Positions 7,905 through 16,159 of a stretch of 25,136 nucleotides of DNA are shown in pieces. The position numbers and the translations under genes were made by a program. How positions within the stretch are numbered: the stretch's first letter is position 1; every line of letters begins with the position of its first letter. The stretch comes from an uncultured Rubrivivax sp. (GTDB lineage: Bacteria; Pseudomonadota; Gammaproteobacteria; Burkholderiales; Burkholderiaceae_C). The notes under the pieces are model-generated. The model saw only the letters and a list, made by a program, of their open reading frames with translations, did no database searches and was not told the origin of the DNA. The stretch is taken from positions 1 through 25,136 of the forward strand of contig CALBTN010000164.1 in assembly GCA_937967345.1 (NCBI GenBank). Direction: 5' to 3'.

Positions 7905-7968
7905 TGCGCCTGCGCGAGCCGGCGACCGGCCGGCCCGCGCCCGGTACTGTTTGGCGCGGCCGGCCTCC

Positions 7969-7974
7969 TAGAAT
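7969..7974 (+). promoter_or_regulatory. -10 box TAGAAT before ppk1
   Basis: TAGAAT lies six bases before the ATG of ppk1 and no ribosome binding site precedes that ATG. Start of transcription at or beside the first codon would give a leaderless mRNA. A -35 is not convincing. Confidence 0.5.
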
Positions 7975-7980
7975 CCCACA

Positions 7981-10113
7981 ATGACCGAAGCTCCTGCTGC
8001 CACCTCGATCCCGATGCTGGCGGCAGCGGCGGCGCCCGCGGCGGCGCGACTGGTCAGCCGCGAGAGCGCGATCCTCGACTTCAACCACCGCGTGCTGGCC
8101 CAGGCGCAGCGTGCCGACGTGCCGCCGCTGGAACGGCTGCGCTACCTGACCATCGTCTCGTCGAACCTGGACGAGTTCTTCGAGGTGCGCTTCGCCGAGC
8201 TGCTGGAGGCGTCGCGCTCGACCCACCCCACGGTGTCGAGCGCCGACGTCGCCGCGGTGTCGGCCGCGGCGCGCGCGCTGCTCGACGCGCAGTACCGCGT
8301 GTTCAACGACGAGGTCATGCCCGCGCTGCGGCAGCACGGCGTGGTGGTGCTCAACCACACCGAGCGCGATGAGGCGCAGCGCAAGTGGGTCGCGCGCTAC
8401 TTCGCGCGCCAGGTGCGCCCGCTGCTGGTGCCGGTGGCGCTGGACCCGGCGCACCCGTTCCCGCAGATCGCCAACAAGTCGCTGAACTTCATCTGCCGCC
8501 TCGGCGGGCGCGACGCCTTCGGCCGGCGCAACCTGATCGCCATCGTCAAGGTGCCGCGGGTGCTGCCGCGCGTGATCCGCCTGCCCGACGAACTGGCCGG
8601 CGGCCGGCAGGTGTTCGTGCTGCTGACCAGCGTGATCCGCGCCCATCTGGCCGAGCTGTTCCCGGGGCGCACGGTGGACGCGTTCTCGCAGTTTCGCGTC
8701 ACCCGCGACTCCGATCTGGACGTCGACGAGGACGAAGTCACCAACCTGCGCCAGGCGCTGCGCACCGGGCTGTCGACCCGCCACTACGGCCAGGCGATCC
8801 GGCTCGAGGTGATGCAGACCTGCCCGGCGCAGTTGTCGCAGTTCTTGCTGGCGCAGTTCGGCCTGGGCGAAGACATGCTGTTTCGCGTCAACGGGCCGGT
8901 CAACCTGGGCCCGTTGACCGCGCTGATCGACCAGGCCAGCGCCGACGAGTTGCGCTTCGCGCCGTTCGAGCCGGCCTGGCCGGCGCAACGGCTGCCGCCG
9001 GGGGTGTCGATCTTCGACGCGCTGCGCTGCGGCGACCTGCTGCTGCACCACCCGTTCGAAAGCTTCGCCCCGGTGGTGCAGTTCCTGCGCGAGGCCGTCG
9101 ACGACCCCGAGGTGCTGGCCATCAAGCAGACCATCTACCGCACCGGCGCCAAGTCGGTGCTGATGGAACTGCTGATCGAGGCGGCGCGGCGCGGCAAGGA
9201 AGTGACCTGCGTGGTCGAGCTGAAGGCGCGCTTCGACGAGGAGGCCAACATCAACTGGGCCGAGCGACTCGAGGCCGTGGGCGCGCAGGTGGTGTACGGC
9301 ATCGTCGGGCTCAAGACCCACGCCAAGCTGCTGCTGGTGACGCGGCGCGAGGGCAAGAGGCTGCGGCGCTACGTGCACCTGTCCACCGGCAACTACAACC
9401 CGCGCACCGCCGAGCTGTACACCGACATCGGCTACCTGAGCTGCGACGCCGGGCTGACGCTGGACGCCGACACGCTGTTCCTGCAACTGGCCAGCCAGGT
9501 CAACCTGCGGGCCACGCGCCACCTGCTGACCGCGCCGTTCGTGCTGCATCGGCGCATGCGCGAGCACATCGAGCTGGTGGCGCGCGCGGCGCGGCGGCGC
9601 GCGCCGGCACGCATCGTCGCGAAGATGAACTCGCTGACCGACGCCGCGCTGATCGACGCGCTGGTGGCGGCGGCCGCGGCCGGTGCACGGATCGACCTGA
9701 TCGTGCGCGGCGCCTGCCTGCTGCCCGCCGACCTGCCCGGGCTGGGCGGGCGCATCCGGGTGCGCTCGGTGGTCGGGCGCTTCCTGGAGCACACCCGGGT
9801 GATGTACTTCCGCTGGGGCCGCGGCGGCGACGACGAGGTGCTGTTCCTGAGCAGCGCCGACTGGATGACGCGCAACATGTTCGGCCGCATCGAGGTGGCC
9901 TGGCCGGTGCACGACGCCGCGCTGCGCCAGCGCGTGATCGACGAATGCCTGGTGCCGTACCTGCACGACACGCTGGATGCCTGGACCCGCGGCCCCGACG
10001 GCCAGTACCGGCGCGATGCCGACGGCGGCGACAGCGGCGGCGGCAGCGGCGGCCTCGGCCACGTCAGCGCGCAGCAGGCCCTGCTGCGCCGCTACGACCC
10101 GCAGGCGCGTTGA
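7981..10113 (+). CDS. ppk1: polyphosphate kinase 1
   Basis: The 710-residue enzyme reversibly transfers the gamma-phosphate of ATP to a growing polyphosphate chain. The N-terminal domain starts with the family block ESAILDFNHRVLAQAQ and ERLRYLTIVSSNLDEFFEVR. The two phospholipase-D-like catalytic domains follow: the phosphorylated histidine is H447 in GLKTHAKLLLV (H-x-K with K449), then YVHLSTGNYN, and the second essential histidine is H604 in RFLEHTRVMYF. All are present and length is normal. The C-terminus has an unusual Gly/Ser-rich run (GGDSGGGSGG) before the last 20 residues. The next gene, sixA, begins two bases after the ppk1 stop, so the two are certainly co-transcribed. Confidence 0.97.
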   Translation: MTEAPAATSIPMLAAAAAPAAARLVSRESAILDFNHRVLAQAQRADVPPLERLRYLTIVSSNLDEFFEVRFAELLEASRSTHPTVSSADVAAVSAAARALLDAQYRVFNDEVMPALRQHGVVVLNHTERDEAQRKWVARYFARQVRPLLVPVALDPAHPFPQIANKSLNFICRLGGRDAFGRRNLIAIVKVPRVLPRVIRLPDELAGGRQVFVLLTSVIRAHLAELFPGRTVDAFSQFRVTRDSDLDVDEDEVTNLRQALRTGLSTRHYGQAIRLEVMQTCPAQLSQFLLAQFGLGEDMLFRVNGPVNLGPLTALIDQASADELRFAPFEPAWPAQRLPPGVSIFDALRCGDLLLHHPFESFAPVVQFLREAVDDPEVLAIKQTIYRTGAKSVLMELLIEAARRGKEVTCVVELKARFDEEANINWAERLEAVGAQVVYGIVGLKTHAKLLLVTRREGKRLRRYVHLSTGNYNPRTAELYTDIGYLSCDAGLTLDADTLFLQLASQVNLRATRHLLTAPFVLHRRMREHIELVARAARRRAPARIVAKMNSLTDAALIDALVAAAAAGARIDLIVRGACLLPADLPGLGGRIRVRSVVGRFLEHTRVMYFRWGRGGDDEVLFLSSADWMTRNMFGRIEVAWPVHDAALRQRVIDECLVPYLHDTLDAWTRGPDGQYRRDADGGDSGGGSGGLGHVSAQQALLRRYDPQAR

Positions 10114-10115
10114 CG

Positions 10116-10676
10116 ATGGACCTGATCCTGTGGCGCCATGCCGATGCCGGGCAGCCGCTCGACGACGCGGTGCTCGACCTGCAGCGCCCGCTGTCGCCGA
10201 AAGGCGTCAAGCATGCGGCGCGCATGGCCGGCTGGCTGCAGCGCGTGCTGCCCGAGCGCACCCGCGTGCTCGCCAGCCCGGCGCTGCGCTGCCAGCAGAC
10301 CGCGCAGGCGCTGGGCCGCGCGTTCGATACCCGCGACACGCTGGGCCCGGGTGGCGGCGTGCGCGCGCTGCTGGCGCTGGCCGGATGGCCGGATCGGCAA
10401 AGACCGGTGTTGATCGTCGGACACCAGCCGACGCTGGGCGCCACCGCGGCCTGGCTGATGACCGGCGGCCGCGCTGCCGGCGATTCCGCTGGCGCGGACG
10501 ATGCGGGCACGGCCGCTCTGGCCGCCACCAGCGACGCCGACGACGCCGGCGCTGCGCCGTGGCACGCGCCGTCCTGGACCATTCGCAAGGGCGCGGTGTG
10601 GTGGCTGCGCCGGCGGGTGCGCGCCGGCATGAGCGAAGTCGTGGTGGTGGCGGTGCGCGCGCCCGACGCGCCTTGA
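10116..10676 (+). CDS. sixA: SixA-type histidine phosphatase
   Basis: This 186-residue protein of the histidine-phosphatase superfamily has the catalytic LWRHADA motif (R7, H8) and the second histidine H103 in LIVGHQPTLG. The R-H-A form rather than R-H-G is typical of SixA, a phosphohistidine phosphatase acting on phosphorelay histidines. Residues of about 119-148 form an Ala/Asp/Gly-rich insertion absent from the compact SixA fold, so the protein is longer than the E. coli enzyme. The tight two-base spacing from ppk1, itself phosphorylated on histidine during catalysis, is a recurring arrangement in Burkholderiales. Which phosphohistidine is the target is unknown. The gene converges with the MFS gene ending at 10744. 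Confidence 0.88.
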   Translation: MDLILWRHADAGQPLDDAVLDLQRPLSPKGVKHAARMAGWLQRVLPERTRVLASPALRCQQTAQALGRAFDTRDTLGPGGGVRALLALAGWPDRQRPVLIVGHQPTLGATAAWLMTGGRAAGDSAGADDAGTAALAATSDADDAGAAPWHAPSWTIRKGAVWWLRRRVRAGMSEVVVVAVRAPDAP

Positions 10677-10743
10677 GCCGCCGCGGCGGACCGCCACCGC
10701 TCGCGGCGCAGCGGGCCAGCCTACGAGCGTGGGCGGCCGCGCT

Positions 10744-12105
10744 TCAGGCCGGCTTCTTCTGCAGACTCTGCACGTAGGGCCGCATCGCCGCGATGAAGGC
10801 CACGATGCCGATGACGTACACCACCATCGACCACGCCAGCGCCCAGCGCAGCGCCTCGTTGCCGTAGCGCGCGGTCAGCGCATCGCTGAGCACGCCGATC
10901 AGCAGCGGGCCGAGGCCGCCGCCGATCATCACCAGGCCGAGGTTGAAGATCGCGTTGGCGGTGGCGCGGCGGTGCGCCGGGATGATGTCCGACAGCGCCG
11001 CATACACCGGCGCCATCCACCACACCGTGGTCATGCCGAAGGCCACGTACAGCGCGATCGAGCGCGGGATCGCCACCCCGCCCAGCACCCACGGATCGGT
11101 CGCCGGCATCATGTAGAACGCCACGCCGGCCGGCAGGGCCAGCGCGCAGCCCAGCACCGGCACGCCCAGGCGCCAGCGCGGGTCGCGCCGGGTCAGCGCA
11201 TCGCACAGCCAGCCGCTGATCAGCGATCCCATCACCGCCGCCAGGCCGCCGAGGATGCCCATCACCGCGCCGGCGCTTTGCAGCGTCAGGCCGTGCGAAC
11301 GCACCAGGAAGGCCGGCGTCCAGATGCCGATGCCGTAGCCGGCGAAGCCCAGCACCAGCCCGGCCAGCGTCAGCCGGGTGAAGGCCGGCGACTGCCACAG
11401 GTCGGCAAAGACCTGGCGCGCGGGCTCGCTGGGCGCGGCGGCCGGCGCTGCGGCCGCGCTCTCCCAGACGCCGCGCTTGGGCTCGACCGCGGTGAAGCGC
11501 AGCAGCACCGCGGCCAGCACGCCGGGCATCGCGATCCAGATGAAGGCCTGGCGCCAGCCGTAGTGGTGCGCGATCCAGCCGCCCAGCGCCAGGCCGAACA
11601 GGATGCCGAACTGCGGCCCGAGCATGAACACGCTCATCGCGCGCGCGCGCTTGGCCGGCGGATAGTGGTCGGCCACCATCGACAGCGACGGCGGTGTGCC
11701 GCCGGCCTCGCCCACCGCCACGCCGATGCGCGCCAGCGCCAGCGTCCAAAAGCCGCTGGCCATGCCGCACAGCGCGGTGAAGATGCTCCAAGCGCCGCAG
11801 CAGATCGCGACGAAGTTGCGCCGGTTGGCGCGGTCGGCATAGCGTGCGAAGGGGATGCCCAGCAGCGAATAGAACAGCGCGAAGGTCAGCCCGGTGAGCA
11901 ACCCCATCGCGGTATCGCTGACGTTGAACTCGCGCTTGATCGGCTCGACCAGGATGCCGATGACCTGCCGGTCGGTGAAGCTCATCGTGTAGACGAACAG
12001 CAGCAGCAGCAGCGTCCAGTGGGTCGAGAACGGCAGTCGCGCGCTGTGCGCCGGATTGCGCGCGCCCGGCGGTGCGGCGGTCGATGCGGCGGGGTTCGTT
12101 GCCAT
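10744..12105 (-). CDS. MFS transporter, Spinster-like
   Basis: A complete 453-residue inner-membrane transporter of the major facilitator superfamily, with about twelve hydrophobic segments split by a cytoplasmic loop near residues 205-230 (Ala/Pro-rich). TM1 is followed by TDRQVIGILVEPIKREF, and motif A lies in ARYADRANRRNF; ARIGVAVGEAGGTPPSLSMVADHYP is typical of TM4-5 in Spinster-like MFS proteins. The ATG at 12105 is preceded by AGGAG with good spacing, and a TAGAAC -10-like box lies at 12135-12140. It resembles the truncated transporter at 1-379. The direction matches the esterase, LuxR-type regulator and steroid operon to its right, so uptake or export of a steroid is a reasonable guess, but the sequence does not show the substrate. 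Confidence 0.9.
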   Translation of the reverse strand: MATNPAASTAAPPGARNPAHSARLPFSTHWTLLLLLFVYTMSFTDRQVIGILVEPIKREFNVSDTAMGLLTGLTFALFYSLLGIPFARYADRANRRNFVAICCGAWSIFTALCGMASGFWTLALARIGVAVGEAGGTPPSLSMVADHYPPAKRARAMSVFMLGPQFGILFGLALGGWIAHHYGWRQAFIWIAMPGVLAAVLLRFTAVEPKRGVWESAAAAPAAAPSEPARQVFADLWQSPAFTRLTLAGLVLGFAGYGIGIWTPAFLVRSHGLTLQSAGAVMGILGGLAAVMGSLISGWLCDALTRRDPRWRLGVPVLGCALALPAGVAFYMMPATDPWVLGGVAIPRSIALYVAFGMTTVWWMAPVYAALSDIIPAHRRATANAIFNLGLVMIGGGLGPLLIGVLSDALTARYGNEALRWALAWSMVVYVIGIVAFIAAMRPYVQSLQKKPA

Positions 12106-12134
12106 CAGTGTTGTCTCCTGCTTGTTCTTGCGCT

Positions 12135-12140
12135 GTTCTA
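12135..12140 (-). promoter_or_regulatory. -10-like box TAGAAC for the MFS gene
   Basis: TAGAAC on the minus strand lies 29 bases before the ATG at 12105, leaving a leader of about 23 bases with an AGGAG ribosome binding site. This suggests the MFS gene has its own promoter within the 118-bp gap after the esterase gene. No clear -35 is seen. Confidence 0.35.
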
Positions 12141-12223
12141 GGTTCGCGCCGCGACGGGTAGCGCGCACCTTCGGCCGGCGGCTCGCGCCGCCCGCGCCCG
12201 GGCCCTCGCAGTATGCCGCCGGC

Positions 12224-13558
12224 CTAGGCCGGTGCGCGCTGCAGCGTATCGGACGCGACGGCCTGCTGCGCCTGGGCCGGGGTGGGCAGCACGCCCGCGC
12301 GCGCGCACCAGCGCGCGTACTGCACCTCGAGGTAGCGCTGCAGCGCCTCGACCGTCAGGTCGCAGCGCAGCGAGTGCGGCACGTCGAAGCCGTGGTGCGC
12401 GTTGGGCACCTCGGCGTAGATCACCTCGTTGCCCAGGCCCTCGCGCAGGCGCTGCACGAACCAGCGCGCCTCGTCCAGCGGGATCAGCTCGTCGTGCGTG
12501 CCGTGCACGACGAAGAACGGCGGCCCGGCCTGGCCGGACCCGGCGCGCAGGTAGCTCGACGGCGCCATCGCGCGCCACATCGCCTCGTGCTGGGCCCGGG
12601 GCGCGGGCATCACGCTGCGCTCGAGGAACTCCTGGAAATGCGCATCGGGCACACGCTCGGCGAGCAGGTCGACCTTGCCGTACATCTGCAGCACCGCCTG
12701 CACGCGGGTGTCGGCGGCCTCGAAACCCGGCTGCCACTGCGGCTGGTTGGCGGTCAGCCCGGCCAGCGCGACCAGGTGCCCACCCGCGGAGCCACCGGTG
12801 ATGACGATGAAACGCGGGTCGCCACCGTGCTTGGCGGCGTTCTCGCGCGTCCAGGCGATCGCGCGCTTGACGTCGATGATGTGCTCGGGCATGCGCACCC
12901 CCGGGCTCAGGCGGTAGTCGGCGTCGACCACCAGCCAGCCGCAGCTGGCCATGTGCATCAGCAGCGGCATCGCCTGCGTGCCCTTCTCGCCGATGACCCA
13001 GCCGCCGCCGTGGATGTTCAGCAGCACCGGGCGCGGCCCGGCGGCCGGCGTGCGCGACACGATCACGTCCAGGTGCTGCTGCTTGTGCGGGTTGGCGACG
13101 AAGGGGATGTGCCGCGTCCACAGCACGTCGTCGCGGCGGTAGCCCATCGGGCGCCACCAGTGCGCCGGGTCGAGCTTGCGGCGGATCAGCGATGTGCGTG
13201 TCGGCGCGATCTGTCGTTCGTAGTCGGCGCCCAGCGCCTGGCGCACCGCGCCGTCGATGGCGTCGAAGGCGCCGCGCGAGCGCCAGATCACCCACACCAG
13301 CCCGACGATGGCCGCGGCGTGCAGCCCCAGCGCCCAGCGGCCGACGTCCAGCGCGTCGATGCCCAGCGCCCAGGCGCCGGCGCCAAGCACCACGCCGATG
13401 GTGGCCAGGAACGCCGACAGCTCGCTGCCGGGCAACGCGAAGGCCAGGTACCAGATCGACAGGCGGTCGATCGTCCCGGGCCGCTTGAGCAGGGCCGTCA
13501 CGGCGAACAGGCAGCCGATGATGCCGAGAACGAAGGAGCACCAGGCGACGATGGTCAT
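12224..13558 (-). CDS. membrane-anchored alpha/beta hydrolase, HSL-type esterase
   Basis: This 444-residue protein has an N-terminal membrane module (about residues 1-95 with three or four hydrophobic segments, e.g. IVAWCSFVLGIIGCLFAVTA) and a C-terminal alpha/beta-hydrolase domain. The oxyanion motif HGGGW is at 183-187, the nucleophile is S257 in GGSAGG, and the other triad members are probably D356 in GTHDELIP and H389 in NAHHGFDV. HGGG followed by G-x-S-x-G defines the hormone-sensitive-lipase (Abhydrolase_3) esterases. The fusion to a multi-helix anchor is less usual and recalls some mycobacterial Lip enzymes. The ATG at 13558 begins the first helix; a longer frame adds 23 residues. Lying between a regulator and a transporter beside a steroid operon, it may cleave steroid or other lipid esters, which is inference. 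Confidence 0.85.
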   Translation of the reverse strand: MTIVAWCSFVLGIIGCLFAVTALLKRPGTIDRLSIWYLAFALPGSELSAFLATIGVVLGAGAWALGIDALDVGRWALGLHAAAIVGLVWVIWRSRGAFDAIDGAVRQALGADYERQIAPTRTSLIRRKLDPAHWWRPMGYRRDDVLWTRHIPFVANPHKQQHLDVIVSRTPAAGPRPVLLNIHGGGWVIGEKGTQAMPLLMHMASCGWLVVDADYRLSPGVRMPEHIIDVKRAIAWTRENAAKHGGDPRFIVITGGSAGGHLVALAGLTANQPQWQPGFEAADTRVQAVLQMYGKVDLLAERVPDAHFQEFLERSVMPAPRAQHEAMWRAMAPSSYLRAGSGQAGPPFFVVHGTHDELIPLDEARWFVQRLREGLGNEVIYAEVPNAHHGFDVPHSLRCDLTVEALQRYLEVQYARWCARAGVLPTPAQAQQAVASDTLQRAPA

Positions 13559-13687
13559 GGCGGGGGTGGGCGTGGAGTTGGCAGATGCTTCGCGCGGCAC
13601 TGTTGCACGCCCGGCCGCGCGGATCACCGTGCAAACGGACTACGGCGCGCGCGCAGCGGCGCAACCCCGGCGCCGCAGTCGGTGGCG

Positions 13688-14839
13688 TCAGCCCGAGCCG
13701 CCCAGCAGCGCGACGCTGTTCAGGAAGATGCGCACCAGCTCGGTCTGCCGGCGCACCCCGGTCTTGGAGAAGATCGAGCGCAGGTGCGCGCGGGCGGTGT
13801 TGCGCCGGATGTTCAGCGCTTCGGCCGCCTCTTCCAGCGACAGCCCGTTGGCCAGCTGGATCGCCAGCGCGGTCTCGGCCGGCGTCAGCTGGAACAGCTG
13901 CTGCGCCAGGCGCACCGGCGGGTCGGCCTTGCCCTCGGCGTCGCGCACGAACACGGCCACGCTGGGGCGATGTTTGCCCTCGCTCCAGTCGTCGGGCGCG
14001 ATCGGCTGCACCACCACGCCCCAGGCCACCTTGCCCGAGGGCCGCGTCACCGACATCGCCTCGATCAGCGAGGTCTTGCCGCTGGGCACCGTGGCCACGG
14101 CCTCGCGGATCAGGCGCTGCAGCCGGGTGTTGTCGGTGCGGTAAGTGGCTTCGATCTCGTCGCCGGCGATGCGCAGCCCGTCGCCCATCTTGACGATCGC
14201 GGCGGCCATCGGGTTGCACTCGATCACCTTGCCGTGCTCGTCGAGCACGATGGCACCGACCATCAGCTGCGCCATCGCCTGGCTGTACAGCGAATGCACC
14301 CGCTGGTCGCGGCGCTGCACCTGGTGCAGGTTGAGCGCGCGGCGCAGGTGCGGCAGCAGTCGCGCGCACTGCGCGCGCTCGGCCGCACCGAAGGGGGCTT
14401 CGCGCTCGGAGCGCGTCAACCTGAAGCCGTAGATGCCGCCGGACGCCGAGATGTCGCAGGCCATCACGTGGAACACGTCGTGCGGCTTGCACCAGTCGCG
14501 GTAGTACTGCGAATTGCGCCAGTCGGTGTCGGACAGGATGTCGCCGATCGTCACCAGCCGGTCGGGCTGCAGGCTCGAGAACGGGCTCAGCGCGATGTAG
14601 CGGTTGTGCGGATCGAGCTCGCGCGGCTCGGCGGTGGCCGACACGATCAGCCCGAGGTCGTCGACACCACCGGGGCGCACGATCAGCGACACGTAGTTGG
14701 CGCGCAGCTCGCGGCAGATCGCCAGCAGGCACGAGGCCCAAAGCGAAGGGTCGATCGCGGCGTCGTAGATGCCGCTGAGCAGCGCGCTGAAGCCGTCGAG
14801 CGCGGTGTTCAGCGCTTGGGCACGGGAGGTCTCGGGCAT
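13688..14839 (-). CDS. LuxR-type transcriptional regulator, candidate TeiR/TesR-like steroid regulator
   Basis: The 383-residue protein has a LuxR/FixJ-type helix-turn-helix at residues 318-379 (LTPAETALAIQLANGLSLEEAAEAL, then NTARAHLRSIFSKTGV). Its long N-terminal part (about 1-190) looks like a ligand-sensing domain, and a middle PAS-like part (about 200-300) includes GAIVLDEHGKVIECNPMAAAIV. There is no receiver-domain or autoinducer-domain signature. Size and layout match TeiR (also called TesR), the LuxR-type activator of testosterone degradation in Comamonas testosteroni, and the gene stands just downstream of the steroid operon ending at 14946. The regulator identity is firm at family level; the TeiR assignment is inference. 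It follows a terminator-like hairpin, so it probably has its own promoter in 14840-14895. Confidence 0.88.
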   Translation of the reverse strand: MPETSRAQALNTALDGFSALLSGIYDAAIDPSLWASCLLAICRELRANYVSLIVRPGGVDDLGLIVSATAEPRELDPHNRYIALSPFSSLQPDRLVTIGDILSDTDWRNSQYYRDWCKPHDVFHVMACDISASGGIYGFRLTRSEREAPFGAAERAQCARLLPHLRRALNLHQVQRRDQRVHSLYSQAMAQLMVGAIVLDEHGKVIECNPMAAAIVKMGDGLRIAGDEIEATYRTDNTRLQRLIREAVATVPSGKTSLIEAMSVTRPSGKVAWGVVVQPIAPDDWSEGKHRPSVAVFVRDAEGKADPPVRLAQQLFQLTPAETALAIQLANGLSLEEAAEALNIRRNTARAHLRSIFSKTGVRRQTELVRIFLNSVALLGGSG

Positions 14840-14884
14840 GAAGCGGCCAGTCTAAACCGCCGCCAATACCATTTGCGCCCCCAG

Positions 14885-14924
14885 AAAACCCGATGGCCCG
14901 CCGCGCGGTCACCGCGCGGCGGGC
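14885..14924 (-). terminator. strong stem-loop and T-run ending the steroid operon
   Basis: Bases 14896-14924 form a perfect inverted repeat with 14-bp arms (GCCCGCCGCGCGGT and its complement) around one central base, so a hairpin of about 12-13 bp can form. On the minus strand it starts 21 bases after the thiolase stop at 14946 and is followed within seven bases by TTTT (14885-14888). The stem is far stronger than anything else between genes here, so I call a rho-independent-like terminator, with reservation for the short T-run. Confidence 0.7.
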
Positions 14925-14945
14925 ATCACCCGACCCCTGGGACGA

Positions 14946-16148
14946 TCAGGCCAGCTCGAACAGCCCGGCCGCACCCATGCCGCCGCCCACGCACATGCTG
15001 ACCACCACCCAGCGCACGCCGCGGCGCCGGCCTTCGATCAGCGCGTGGCCGACCAGCCGCGCCCCCGACATGCCGAAGGGGTGGCCGACCGCGATCGCGC
15101 CGCCGTCGACGTTGAGCCGGTCTTCGGCGATGCCCAGCCGGTCGCGGCAGTACAGCGCCTGGCAGGCGAAGGCCTCGTTCAATTCCCACAGGCCGATGTC
15201 GGCCACCTTCAGGCCGTGGCGCTCGAGCAGCCTGGGCACCGCGAACACCGGGCCGATGCCCATTTCATCCGGCGCGCAGCCGGCCACCGCCAGGCCGCGG
15301 TAGGTGCCCAGCGGCGTCAACCCGCGCGCCTTGGCCTCGGCCGCGCTCATCAGCACCGAGGCGCTGGCGCCGTCGGACAGCTGCGAAGCGTTGCCGGCGG
15401 TGATGTGCTGGCCTTCGGCGATGACCTTGCCGTTCTTCCACACGGGTTTCAGCTTGGTGAGGCTTTCCAGCGTGGTGTCGGCGCGGTTGCCTTCGTCGCG
15501 CTCGAGCGTGACCGTCTCTTTGGTCGTCGGCTGGCCTTCCTTGTCGAACAGCTGCTTGACGCTTTGCAGCGGCACGATCTCGGCGTCGAAGCGCCCGGCG
15601 GCCTGCGCCGCCGCGGTGCGCGCTTGACTTTGCAGCGCGAACTCGTCCTGACGCGCACGCGAAATGCCGTAACGCGCGGCCACGACCTCGGCGGTCTCGA
15701 TCATCTGCATGTAGGCCGCCGGGCTGGCCGCCAGCACCGCCTGGCTTTGTGCGCGGTGGCTGTTCTTGTGCTGGTTTTGCGTCAGCGAGATCGACTCCAT
15801 GCCGCCGGCCACCGCGATGCGCAGGCTGCCGGTCATGATGCCCTGCGCCGCGGTGGCGATGGCCACCAGGCCGCTGGCGCACATGCGGTCGATGGTCATG
15901 CCGGCCACGGTGTCGGGCAGCCCGGCGGTGTAGGTGCACAGCCGCCCGAGGTTGAAGCCCTGCGTGCCCTGCTGCGCGGCGCAGCCGAGGATGACGTCGT
16001 CGACTTCCGATCCGTCGACCTTGGCGCGCTGCAGCGCGTGGCGGATCACATGGCCGCCGAGCACCGGCGCTTCGGTGTCGTTGAAGGCGCCGCGGTAGGC
16101 GCGGGCTATCGGCGTGCGCGCGGTGGAGACGATGACGGCTTCTTGCAT
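14946..16148 (-). CDS. acetyl-CoA C-acyltransferase (degradative thiolase)
   Basis: A 400-residue thiolase that cleaves 3-ketoacyl-CoA with CoA to release acetyl- or propionyl-CoA. The catalytic residues are present: C90 in TIDRMCASGL, H356 in AVGHPFGMSGAR, C386 in SMCVGGGMG, plus NEAFACQ and the substrate-loop motif QLSDGASA. It begins MQEAVIVSTARTPI, the usual family start. An in-frame ATG at 16163 overlaps the stop of the upstream MaoC gene as ATGA and would add MKDPA; either start is possible. It is the last gene of the leftward operon, before a strong stem-loop. Unlike the FadA6-like thiolase at 23813 it is of the general beta-oxidation type; with the preceding SDR and MaoC protein it could complete one beta-oxidation round on a steroid-derived acyl-CoA. 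Confidence 0.93.
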   Translation of the reverse strand: MQEAVIVSTARTPIARAYRGAFNDTEAPVLGGHVIRHALQRAKVDGSEVDDVILGCAAQQGTQGFNLGRLCTYTAGLPDTVAGMTIDRMCASGLVAIATAAQGIMTGSLRIAVAGGMESISLTQNQHKNSHRAQSQAVLAASPAAYMQMIETAEVVAARYGISRARQDEFALQSQARTAAAQAAGRFDAEIVPLQSVKQLFDKEGQPTTKETVTLERDEGNRADTTLESLTKLKPVWKNGKVIAEGQHITAGNASQLSDGASASVLMSAAEAKARGLTPLGTYRGLAVAGCAPDEMGIGPVFAVPRLLERHGLKVADIGLWELNEAFACQALYCRDRLGIAEDRLNVDGGAIAVGHPFGMSGARLVGHALIEGRRRGVRWVVVSMCVGGGMGAAGLFELA

Positions 16149-16159
16149 GGCAGGGTCTT

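Noticed and set aside
7744..10062. 772-codon open frame antisense to ppk1
   Set aside because: The sense strand is an intact polyphosphate kinase with both catalytic histidines; the antisense product is His/Gln/Val-rich without motifs.
10678..10689. 12-bp palindrome CCGCCGCGGCGG between sixA and the MFS gene
   Set aside because: Simple GC repeat without loop or T-run; too likely by chance to be called a terminator.
12219..12232. 14-bp palindrome CCGGCCTAGGCCGG over the esterase stop codon
   Set aside because: As RNA it gives only a 5-bp stem with no T-run after it; as DNA it is low-complexity GC with no promoter nearby.
12056..15001. 981-codon open frame on the plus strand across the esterase and regulator genes
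   Set aside because: It spans two minus-strand genes with clear domains and an intergenic terminator; composition is typical of antisense frames at this GC.
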